Shown here one piece after another: positions 41,784 to 50,374 of a stretch of 50,374 bases of DNA (positions are counted from its first letter, which is position 1; each line of letters starts with the position of its first letter). Source of the stretch: Aalborg-AAW-1 sp964458335 (lineage in GTDB: Bacteria > Patescibacteriota > Gracilibacteria > Absconditabacterales > Absconditicoccaceae); NCBI GenBank assembly GCA_964458335.1, contig CAYWIJ010000010.1:1-50374 (forward strand), in the 5' to 3' direction. Under the pieces are notes generated by a model. That model had not been told where the DNA came from. It saw only the letters and a list, made by a program, of their open reading frames with translations, and made no database searches. The translations under genes and the position numbers were made by a program.

Positions 41784-43658
41784 ATGGATCAAAATACACA
41801 ACAAACTCAAACAAACACTACTAATACAACTAATGATCCTAATGAAGTAGTTGTTAGTGGTGCTTTTGGAGGAACCATCCCAACTACTCAAGAAGCAATT
41901 GCTGATACAATGCCATCATTTACTATTGATGATGCAGAGCTTGGCTCACCTGTACAGCAAGATTTTTCTCCATCACCACAGACAACCGATCCTTTTGTCG
42001 GTGGATTTTCATCAACTAATATATCTCTTGACGACCTCACTACACCAGAGACAAATGTAGTAGAAACGGTAATAAATGATGAAAACAACACTACTGACAC
42101 AGTGGTCGTAGCATCTGAATTGTGAGGAGATCAAGAATATTCTTCTCTTTCTAACGATCAGGGAAATTCAGAATTTTCCGAACAAATAACAAATGATAAT
42201 AGAGTACCATCTGACGCTCTTACCTTTGATGATACTGACTTCTCTTTTCCAACTCCAACTACAGATCTCCTTCCAGAACAACAACCTCTCACACAACAAG
42301 CCACGACCGACAACACACTTGATCCCATTACTCCTCTTATTGAACAATCTGGAGAAGAAGTGGTTCCCACTTTTGATCTTCCTGTCGAACAGGATATTGC
42401 ACAAAATCAGGTAACTCAAGCTGATAATACTATCGAATCTGTAGAAACTTCTGAAACTCCTCTTCCGTCATCAACTGATAGTAATTTTACTATTGAAACT
42501 GAACAAGCGATAGAACCTGTATCAGATATTCCAGTCTTTGATCTTCCTAGTGAATCACAGGAAGCTTCTGAAACAATAGTAGATGATATCCTTCCAGAAC
42601 AAGAAGTTTCTAATACCGCAGTATGATCAGATGATTTCACATTCCCAACTGAAGAAGTATCACAAGAAAATTCTATTCCCAATTCTTCTTGAGATACAGT
42701 GACGGATTCTACCAATGAACTATCATCATCTACTTTTGATCTTCCTACTCAACCAGAGGAAACTCCAGAAATTTCTCAAGACGAACAGAACAATAACGAA
42801 GTAGTAGTTGATAAAAGAACGACAGATACTGAAATAGTTGAATCAGATGTATCTACTTCTGATCTACCTTCTGTAAATACTTCTGAACATATTGAGTATC
42901 CTGAAGATACAAATGAAGTTACAGAAAATTCTGAACTTGATAGTACCGAAAACTTTGAACAATCAGAAATTGATACAACTACTACACAAAGTACGTCTAC
43001 AGAGTCTGATATTAATGAATCTTTCTCTGAAGAGAATACAGATGATAGTATAGAAAATAATATTACTTTAGATAAAAGTGAAGATAATGAACAAGGTGAA
43101 GTAACACAAGATACATTCCATTCCTGAGATGAACCAGAAGATGATAAAGTATCGCAACTATCTTTCTCTGAAGATGAAATCACAGAACCAACAGATGATG
43201 ATGAGCAGGATACTCATGATGATTCTAATAGTACGGCACAAGAAACATGGACAGATCATAGTCATGACCTCACTGATTCTTTTGATGAATTTAATCAAGT
43301 ATTAGAGTCATATCTTACTTTCTTAGGTACTGATAATACTGATATTTTGTGATTACGTACTGATGATGAAGAAGTGAATTATCATTTTGTAAAAGAATAT
43401 GATGATACTATTACGATCGAAAAATCTACTACAGGAGATATTATAACCTTTACTCCTACCGAATCAGGACTTGAAGTATTACTGAACAATGAACGTATTG
43501 CTTATTATGGTGTTGAACCTGTATATAATGATACTACTCATGCACTCAAAGAAAAACTTGGTAAATTTACCATGATGATCGAAAGTGAACATGAAAAACA
43601 ACTCAAAGCTAAAAAAGAGGAAGCAAAAAAGATTAAAGAAACTCTTAGATCTTTCTAA
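41784..43658 (+). CDS. Acidic, disordered repeat protein
   Basis: A 624-aa protein, extremely rich in Asp, Glu, Ser and Thr and almost lacking Lys over the first 500 residues. A short motif of the form (T/V)FDLP or close kin recurs (PTFDLPVE, PVFDLPSE, STFDLPTQ, TSDLPSV, FTFPTEE, FSFPTPT), separated by disordered acid-rich spacers, which suggests a multivalent binding platform. Only the last 115 residues look folded: YLTFLGTDNTDILGLRTDDE, VNYHFVKEYDD, GDIITFTPTESG, then a Lys-rich amphipathic tail. No signal peptide or TM. Own promoter and a strong terminator, so single-gene unit. Function unknown. Confidence 0.75.
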
Positions 43659-43682
43659 ACTGTCTCCACATAAACATATACT

Positions 43683-43716
43683 AATCAATTCCTTTACGTA
43701 CGGGAATTGATTTTTT
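43683..43716 (+). terminator. Intrinsic terminator
   Basis: Perfect 10-bp stem AATCAATTCC (43683-43692) / GGAATTGATT (43703-43712), followed by a T run. Confidence 0.9.
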
Positions 43717-43803
43717 ATTTCATCAAACCATTGTTTTCTCACATCAATTCTCTACAATAATCAAGAACTTATCACTTATAATTTAAAACTTATAACTTCA
43801 CCA

Positions 43804-44511
43804 ATGCAACTCTTTATCTCTGACCAGTATTCACGTTCTAATAACCAAATCATCATCACCGAAGAACGTATCGTTCATCAATGCTCTCATGTCTTGAGAC
43901 TGAAAATAGGAGATCAGATACAGCTACAAAACAATAATGAAAGATTCACTCTCGAACTTACTCATTTCAACAAAAAAGAACTCCAAGGAACAATTACTGA
44001 GACCAATTCACTAAATCACCAACTCGCTAACTCACCAACTACTACTCTTGCTATCGCCATCCCCAATCGTCGACAGAAAGCAGAACTAATAGTCCAGAAA
44101 CTCACGGAAATAGGTACCAATCATATCATCTTTCGACCAGCTCAGAGATCAGTCATCAACTATATTCCTGATAAGAAATTACAGAGATTACAAACTATCG
44201 CTCTCGAATCATCAGAACAATCCTTTCGTACAAATCTTCCAACAATCTCTTTTCTTGACAAACGAGACGAAAAATCTATACTTACCTATGATGAAATAAT
44301 CTATTTTCATCAAGATTGATGAACAATCTCAACACAATGAAGCAACGACCAAGAACAATCATTACTTGGGATTATCTGACCAGAATGATGATTTACGTCA
44401 GATGAAAATGTTTTTTTCTCCTCTCATAGCAAAAAAGTAAATCTTTGAGTGACAATTCTTCGCATGGAAACAGCTGCTATCCTAGGGGCACGATTATTAC
44501 AAAATTCTTAA
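43804..44511 (+). CDS. rsmE: 16S rRNA m3U1498 methyltransferase
   Basis: A 235-aa SPOUT-class enzyme that methylates U1498 of 16S rRNA. N-terminal PUA-like region (1-70, HVLRLKIGDQIQL), then the knot: LTEIGTNHIIFRPAQRS near 100, GIIGPEGGFTSDE near 180 and LGVTILRMETAAI near 210. All three motifs are complete. Adjacent TGA codons give Gly before GTISTQ and elsewhere. Its target, the 16S gene, happens to be at the end of this window. Confidence 0.95.
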
Positions 44512-44531
44512 ACAAACAATTACCCATTTGC

Positions 44532-44652
44532 GTCATGTTTCCTTAATACGAGACACGTCTTAATCGGAACGAAAAAACGAGAGTAGAGCGAAACGAAGTG
44601 GAGTCGAAACATCCTTTCTAAGACAAGATTCCTCAACTACGTTCATGATGAC
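44532..44652. repeat. Dispersed TCGA-type repeat
   Basis: GTCATG... arms with inner GAGCGAAACGAAGTGGAGTCG, related to 1847-1954 and 48120-48157; ends in ATGATGAC. Between rsmE and murE. Confidence 0.6.
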
Positions 44653-44684
44653 GATAAATTTTCAACCATTAACTTCCCTATCTT

Positions 44685-45968
44685 ATGATTTCAAAAATCA
44701 AATCTCTCCTTTCTCATACTTTTGTCTATAAAATCTATAAAACTTATAGAGGGAAATATGCTATTCTAAAATATGATAATCCAAGTAAGGATATGTTTGT
44801 CATCGGTATCACAGGAACGAATGGAAAAACCACTTCAAGTTTTATGATCCATCATATTTTCAATACCCTGATCGATAAAGCATTTCTCTTAGGAACGAAT
44901 GAAATTAAATTCTGAAATGAAAGTGTACCAAATACTTCAAAGATGACTTCTCCTGACGTAATGGACATACAAAAATATCTTGCAGAAGCCAAAACTCAAT
45001 GATGTCATATAGCGGTATTAGAAGTTGCAAGCCATGGATTAGAACAACAAAGATTCTATGGAATAAATTTCGATATGGCAATCTTAACTAATATTACTCC
45101 TGAACATATGGACTATCACAAGTCTATGGAAGAATATGCAAAGACCAAAAAGAAACTCTTCCAAAATATACAAAATAATCCAAAGCCAAATAAAATGGCA
45201 GTTTTACCCAAAGATGATAAAATAGGAAGAGAACGATCTGATGAACTCGGTATAGAAAAAACAATGACCTTTGGTATTATCAGTGGAGCTACCCTTAAAG
45301 CTGATACTATTGTCTATAGTATTGATAAAACAGATTTTCAAATCAACTATATGGGACAACTGTTTCCTATCACGATCAATATGGTCGGAATCCATAATGT
45401 CTATAATACACTTACAGCTTTCTGTGCAGGTCTTGTTGTCGGTTTGGATCTCAATGATATGATCACTACTCTCTCTACGTTTCAACCACCTCTTGGAAGA
45501 ATGGAACCAATCACTCATAATAATACTCATTACTTTGTAGATTTTGCTCATACACCTGACGCATTAGAAAAGACTCTCTCTTATCTCCAATCTATTAAGA
45601 AAAATGGAAGAGTAATACTTCTGACTGGAGCAATGGGCCAGAGAGATAGATTCAAGAGACCGATGATGGGAAAACTTGCTGACCAATATGCTGACATCAT
45701 TGTCCTTGCTGATGAAGATCCAGGAGACGAACCGAGATTCCAGATCATCCAAGAAATCAAAGATGGCATCAAGAGAAATGATGGAGACAATCTCTTTATC
45801 ATTCCCGATAGACAGAAAGCAATCCAATTTCTGACCCAGATTGCACGTCCTGGCGACGTAGTTCTCCTTGCAGGTAAAGGCCACGAAACCGTGATGTCTG
45901 TCCCATGAGGAAAAATATCTCGAAACGAAAAAGTCATCCTAGAAAATTATCTCAATGAAAAAAAATAA
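44685..45968 (+). CDS. murE: UDP-N-acetylmuramyl-tripeptide synthetase-like Mur ligase
   Basis: A 427-aa Mur ligase. Motifs: ATP loop GITGTNGKTT near 42, LEVASHGLEQQR near 114, ITPEHMDYHKSMEEY near 135, VDFAHTPDALEKTL near 285, and LAGKGHE near 392. These identify MurE, which adds the third amino acid of the peptidoglycan stem peptide. It lacks the usual 50-60-residue N-terminal UDP-binding lid, so is shorter than typical (about 490). The substrate-selecting loop reads DEDPGDEPR instead of DNPR (m-DAP) or DNPA (Lys); the added residue cannot be inferred. TGA glycines include the one in CHIAVLE's flank and the C-terminal PGGKIS. Ends TAA. Confidence 0.9.
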
Positions 45969-45991
45969 AGAAGCGATTATGCTTCTTTTTT
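45967..45991. terminator. Intrinsic terminator overlapping murE stop
   Basis: AAAGAAGC/GCTTCTTT stem, loop GATTAT, then T run on the plus strand; the murE stop codon lies in its left arm and it overlaps the end of the convergent methyltransferase gene. Confidence 0.85.
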
Positions 45992-46504
45992 CAAAAATAT
46001 ATGATGTATACTATGTTGATTTTCATTTTGTACAAGAATTTGATGAGAATGATATTCTAATTGCATACTATAGATATGCTCAAAATCACTTATTGAATAA
46101 ATTGACTTAATATTCTTAGAATTATTTTGTATAAAATCTTCACTATCAAAATAAGTAAGATAAATATATCATCATGTCGATAAAGAGTTTATCAATCAAG
46201 GTATCAATATATCAATAACAAAGTTCTTATCTAAAAACATAATAACATTTTTAATAATAATATAATTATATTGATGATTTATATAATTTTCAATATTTTC
46301 TATACTACATGAAAGAAACTTAATACGAGGATGATCGTTTAGATATGGAGAAGCACTAAATTTTTTCATTGATTCATTATCAACTGCAACTACATCACAA
46401 TCATAACTTGCAGCAAGTATACTATAAGATCAGCTACCACATCATAAATCCAATACTAATTTAGCATTCGTTAATATTTCTTTCATCATTGAGACATTAT
46501 CCAT
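45977..46504 (-). CDS. SAM-dependent methyltransferase
   Basis: A 175-aa class I methyltransferase, absent under code 11 because of TGA codons. Motif I is LDLGCGSGSYSILAA near residue 17, with the acidic end of strand 2 at VVAVDN near 40, and FLSCSIENIE (motif II region). There is no C-terminal substrate domain to identify the target. It is AT-rich. It ends 8 bp from the murE stop (convergent), sharing the terminator hairpin. The clean reading frame and intact motif I support it. Confidence 0.85.
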
Positions 46505-46600
46505 TTTTATACACTTATTAATAAAAAATATTTTATAAAATAAATGATAATAAAAAATAGTACACTTGCAATCAAATGTACTATTCAGCTCCAACGAGAA

Positions 46601-47068
46601 TTAATCATAAGATCCACATGGACCTCCAGATCCGCTTGAATCGCTATCACAAGCAGAGTCTCCCCCACCTCCAGCAGCACATTCATTTGATGCTAATACC
46701 ATCGCGAACTTACCACCAAATATTTTCCTCATCATCTTGTTTGTTTCTTGATAAGTTGTACTAGTACTCTTTGCTCCATATTTAATACTATCATTTGGTG
46801 TATGATGTATAAAGAAACCAAAATACTCTTGACAGAACTCGGCATATTCCTTTGTGAAAAGGATAAAAGTATGCCACATTTCATCAATTTGTTTAGATGG
46901 AGTGAATGATTGTCCTCGATTGGTTCCAGCTATATATAGAAATTTAACCATTTCCATAAATATCTGTTCAGCAACTTCATAAGATACATTATTATCTTTC
47001 ATGTATCTTGTAATTACTCCAGCATTTTGATATTCCAAAATGCTAGATGGTGTTAAAGTTTTTTTCAT
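46601..47068 (-). CDS. Glycine-rich-domain-containing protein
   Basis: A 155-aa protein. The core IDEMWHTFILFTKEYAEFCQ, EYFGFFIHHTP, resembles the GRDP family (vDeiWHxhilxTxeY..fC....g.fi.H), found in plants and in many bacteria. The C-terminus is a short Gly/Ser/Cys-rich tail, CAAGGGGDSACDSDSSGSGG, that may bind metal or be cleaved. It has no in-frame TGA and encodes its glycines with GGN, unlike its neighbours. Function not known. Confidence 0.75.
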   Translation of the reverse strand: MKKTLTPSSILEYQNAGVITRYMKDNNVSYEVAEQIFMEMVKFLYIAGTNRGQSFTPSKQIDEMWHTFILFTKEYAEFCQEYFGFFIHHTPNDSIKYGAKSTSTTYQETNKMMRKIFGGKFAMVLASNECAAGGGGDSACDSDSSGSGGPCGSYD

Positions 47069-47130
47069 TTTTATTTAATTTTTTATTATTACATATTCAT
47101 AATAAACATTTTTCTATACAAAGTCAACAT

Positions 47131-48093
47131 TTAATTTTTAAACATTACCTTCACAATCTTAATCTGAAAGTGAAACGTCTTGATTTCTTCAAATACTAAC
47201 CACTCAAACTCTTTTCTCAAGATATCCACTTGCCAGGTCATCATCTCCAGAAACATCGTTGTTTTGTGACCAGACTGAATCTGTTCAAACATAATTCTAT
47301 ACAAGTCTAAGCCATCATCTCCACCAACAAAAGCCACTCTTGGCTCATATTTGATCGATAAATCAGGATTTGTATCAAAGGTTTCATCTGGAATATAGGG
47401 AAGATTCGCAAGTACTACAAACTCCTGTCATTGGTTTTGTCATTCTTCATTATCCTGTCATTGCGAGGAGGAACGACGAAGCAATCCATCTTCAATTACC
47501 TCTCTATCAAACAAATTCCCCTTACTCACCATGACATCAATACCATCATTAATATCACCATTCTTCACTAACGACTCATAATTCCCCTTCGCTACTGCCA
47601 ATGCTCCCTCACTAATATCGATGAGGAAAGCAGTATTTATCTGACTCCCATGAGAGTGTAATATTGACAATCACAACACTCCAGACCCCGTCCCCACATC
47701 TACTAATATAATATTATTGGATTGCGAATTACGGATTACGGATTCATCATCAAAATTCGCAATACGTAATCCGTAATCGGTTAAATACTCCCTTACCGCT
47801 TCTATCATATACTCTGTCTCTGGACGAGGAATAATCGTATTTTTATTCACTGAAAAACGTAATCCCCCATATTCTACATATCAGAGAATATATTCTAATG
47901 GTTCATGATCTTCTGCATAAAGTCTGTATTTTGCTTGAATATCAGCTAAGAGTTCATCACTCACCTCTTCATCATACTGTACAATCAACTCTTCTCTCGT
48001 CCATCCTGTCAGATGTCCTATAATTTTTTGTAATACAAATTTATGTTTATACTGTGGATCTCCTACTAACTGAAAAAATGTCATTCTCATCAT
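47131..48093 (-). CDS. prmC: Release factor glutamine methyltransferase
   Basis: A 320-aa HemK/PrmC-like enzyme, which methylates the GGQ glutamine of RF1. N-terminal helical region (1-70), the family motif EPLEYILGYVEYGGLRFSV near 65, IIPRPETE near 88, SAM site LVDVGTGSGVLGLS near 128, LIDISEGALAVAK, and NLPYIP near 225 in place of the catalytic NPPY. The middle and the region before NLPY are lengthened by two translated dispersed repeats (residues about 103-124 and 200-214). RF2 would be expected to be missing in a UGA-Gly genome, so RF1 should be the only target. TGA gives several glycines. Confidence 0.88.
47457..47489. repeat. TCATTGCGA repeat inside prmC
   Basis: GTCATTGCGAGGAGGAACGA, then CGAAGCAATCCATC, a copy of the family at 2957-3048, translated on the minus strand as part of PrmC (GLLRRSSSQ). 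Confidence 0.75.
47723..47781. repeat. CGTAATCCG palindromic repeat inside prmC
   Basis: ATTGCGAATTACGGATTACG (47723-47742) and AATTCGCAATACGTAATCCG (47756 on) form an imperfect hairpin; related to 39936-39963. It is in frame in PrmC. Confidence 0.7.
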
Positions 48094-48119
48094 TCAAATA
48101 AAAGATATTCATTGGTAAC

Positions 48120-48157
48120 GTCATCCTGAGCGAAGTGAAACGAAGTCGAAGGATCCA
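48120..48157. repeat. Dispersed repeat (GTCATCCTGAG-type)
   Basis: GTCATCCTGAGCGAAGTGAA then ACGAAGTCGAAGGATCC, related to 1847-1954 and 44532-44652. The remaining 48158-48305 spacer shows no gene. Confidence 0.65.
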
Positions 48158-48305
48158 GGATAGATAATCCAGTCTCAAACAATCACTCATTCAATAATGA
48201 CGCAAATACTACAACTATATCACACCCAACCAAATAGACCATACAATCTACCCACCACTATACTCAATCACGAGCAAAATACAAGATATTGACTATAATT
48301 ATGGT

Positions 48306-49106
48306 ATGACACGATGAACTCTCATCAGTATTGTATGAGGTAGTCTGCTCCGAATCTGGATTCTCAGACAGATTTTTTCCAAAAATGACAAAAAACAGAT
48401 TATCATCATTAGCCTCCGATCAGCATTCTATGCATTGATTGCATTTGTGATCTATAATATAGGTCATTTTATCCCAGTATTACAGGGCCATTATTGAGAT
48501 TATCTCATCATCATCACTATTATACTCATTTTTCTCATCCCCACACTTCCTCAAGGGGGAAAATCCTGGATCATTCAATCTCTTCTCTGGATAGGACTCA
48601 AATTTGGACTAGCTGGATCGCTCTGAACTTATAGTCTCTCGGCACGATGAGAAGAATCTCTCAAACGAAATAGTTTGAAAAACAATACTTCCTGACTGCT
48701 TCAAAGTATGATTTTAGGTGGTATCGTGAGCGCTATCATGTTTGGACTCGGTGAAAATATCATCTATATCGTGACATCATATCTTCAGTCACATAACCTA
48801 CAAAATACTCTTACCTTACTCTGACAAAGAGCTTTACTTCCCATAATGGTACATATTGGATCACTCTGTCTATGATTTATTACTCTTTTACAGCTCAAAA
48901 AATATAGTAACAATACCTCACTTCTTCGATGAATCGGAGCAATAGTCAGTATTTGATCTCATTTCCTCTATAACATCAGCAAAACCACTCCATCACTCAA
49001 GATCCTTTCACTCATTCTCATGGGAATATATCTTATCACTATCCATTATTCTCTCTTTAAAAGTGATACTCTCTATTCACAGTCTAAAACACAATCTCAA
49101 AAATAA
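48306..49106 (+). CDS. PrsW-like intramembrane protease family protein
   Basis: A 266-aa membrane protein with seven to eight TMs. The PrsW/CAAX-like pattern is visible: ARGEESLKR near 113 (the EE..K motif), MFGLGENIIYI near 147 (the A..EN.xY motif), RALLPIMVHIGSLCLGF near 173, and GSHFLYN near 217 (H..yN). PrsW-type enzymes cut anti-sigma factors inside the membrane. The catalytic residues seem retained. Many TGA codons, some in these motifs. Convergent with the 16S gene, with a spacer of about 180 bp. Confidence 0.7.
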
Positions 49107-49287
49107 TCTTTCATATCATCAGGAAGATTTTTTTCAACAACAAAAAATCCTTCTCTACGGAAGAATATATCTGATGTGTATCACAACACTACAATAAAGA
49201 AGCAAAGCACTTAACAAATTCAGAGCAAGTCACTTTAGTTGTTGATATTAACCGATCAACACGGCTTTTATAATTTGTACTCAATGT
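49107..49287. other. Spacer after the 16S rRNA gene
   Basis: About 180 bp with no gene, tRNA or 23S sequence. Directly at the 16S 3' end is a perfect inverted repeat TTTGTAC (49275-49281) / GTACAAA (49286-49292) with loop TCAAT. The rRNA genes are therefore probably not in a classic 16S-23S operon here. Confidence 0.6.

Positions 49288-50374
<1,087 letters not shown>

Noticed and set aside
42416..43183. Large minus-strand ORFs over the acidic protein
   Set aside because: Translations are Ser/Val/Cys monotony created by the opposite strand of an Asp/Glu/Thr-rich gene.

Overview
The window reads as a chromosome segment from a Candidate Phyla Radiation (Patescibacteria) bacterium that uses genetic code 25, in which UGA encodes glycine: Gracilibacteria (BD1-5/GN02) or Absconditabacteria (SR1). 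Almost every recognisable gene (mutL, dprA, rny, murE, lepB, rsmE, ABC ATPases) is cut by in-frame TGA exactly where the family has glycine, and true ends are TAA or TAG. All CDS coordinates here were rebuilt by reading TGA as Gly, which also exposes several genes that a code-11 or plain-ORF view misses. The DNA is AT-rich, spacers are short, starts lack Shine-Dalgarno sequences, and the 16S rRNA 3' tail has lost the usual CCUCC anti-SD core. I cannot separate the two phyla without a 16S alignment.

Layout. 0-2.2 kb (minus): two small membrane proteins (one TrbC/VirB2-pilin-like), rpsP, rpmG, tRNA-Met and tRNA-Ser. 2.2-3.8 kb (plus): an unknown protein and an orphan ABC ATPase. 4.1-14.5 kb (plus): five consecutive, mostly very large, UGA-rich proteins in two transcription units, with membrane segments, coiled coils, a peptidoglycan-binding-like repeat and one EF-hand/dockerin-like loop; this is the least explained region. 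14.5-24 kb: dprA (minus), rny, an Lgt-like enzyme, a large membrane-anchored protein, DedA, a cold-shock gene with a long structured leader, a 91-aa membrane peptide, an MFS transporter, tRNA-His and a thioredoxin-fold protein. 24-29.4 kb: mutL, a 414-aa orphan hidden by UGA codons, a GIY-YIG protein and an ABC-F ATPase.

29.5-32 kb: a structured leader/ncRNA with a consensus promoter and an intrinsic terminator, upstream of three orphan membrane or exported proteins. 32-36.5 kb: tRNA-Leu, ssb-lepB, an ABC-2-like permease with two bacterial-PH-like paralogues, an Hsp20-like protein and a CAP/SCP exported protein. 36.6-41.3 kb: a VirD4/TraG-like ATPase with a C-terminal S1 domain, a coiled-coil protein, an MBL-fold hydrolase and a NUDIX hydrolase. 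41.4-50.4 kb: a rod-shaped ncRNA resembling 6S RNA, an acidic repeat protein, rsmE, murE, a methyltransferase, a glycine-rich-domain protein, prmC, a PrsW-like membrane protease, and the 3' two thirds of 16S rRNA (minus), truncated by the window edge.

The identified genes are housekeeping: translation (S16, L33, RsmE, PrmC, ABC-F), RNA turnover (RNase Y), DNA repair and uptake (MutL, DprA, SSB), envelope (MurE, LepB, Lgt-like) and DNA or protein transport (VirD4-like ATPase, TrbC-like pilin, fitting an episymbiotic or predatory life). A striking overlay is a set of palindromic dispersed repeats, several of which sit inside genes (mutL, prmC, dprA, ABC-F, the VirD4-like ATPase) and are translated in frame.
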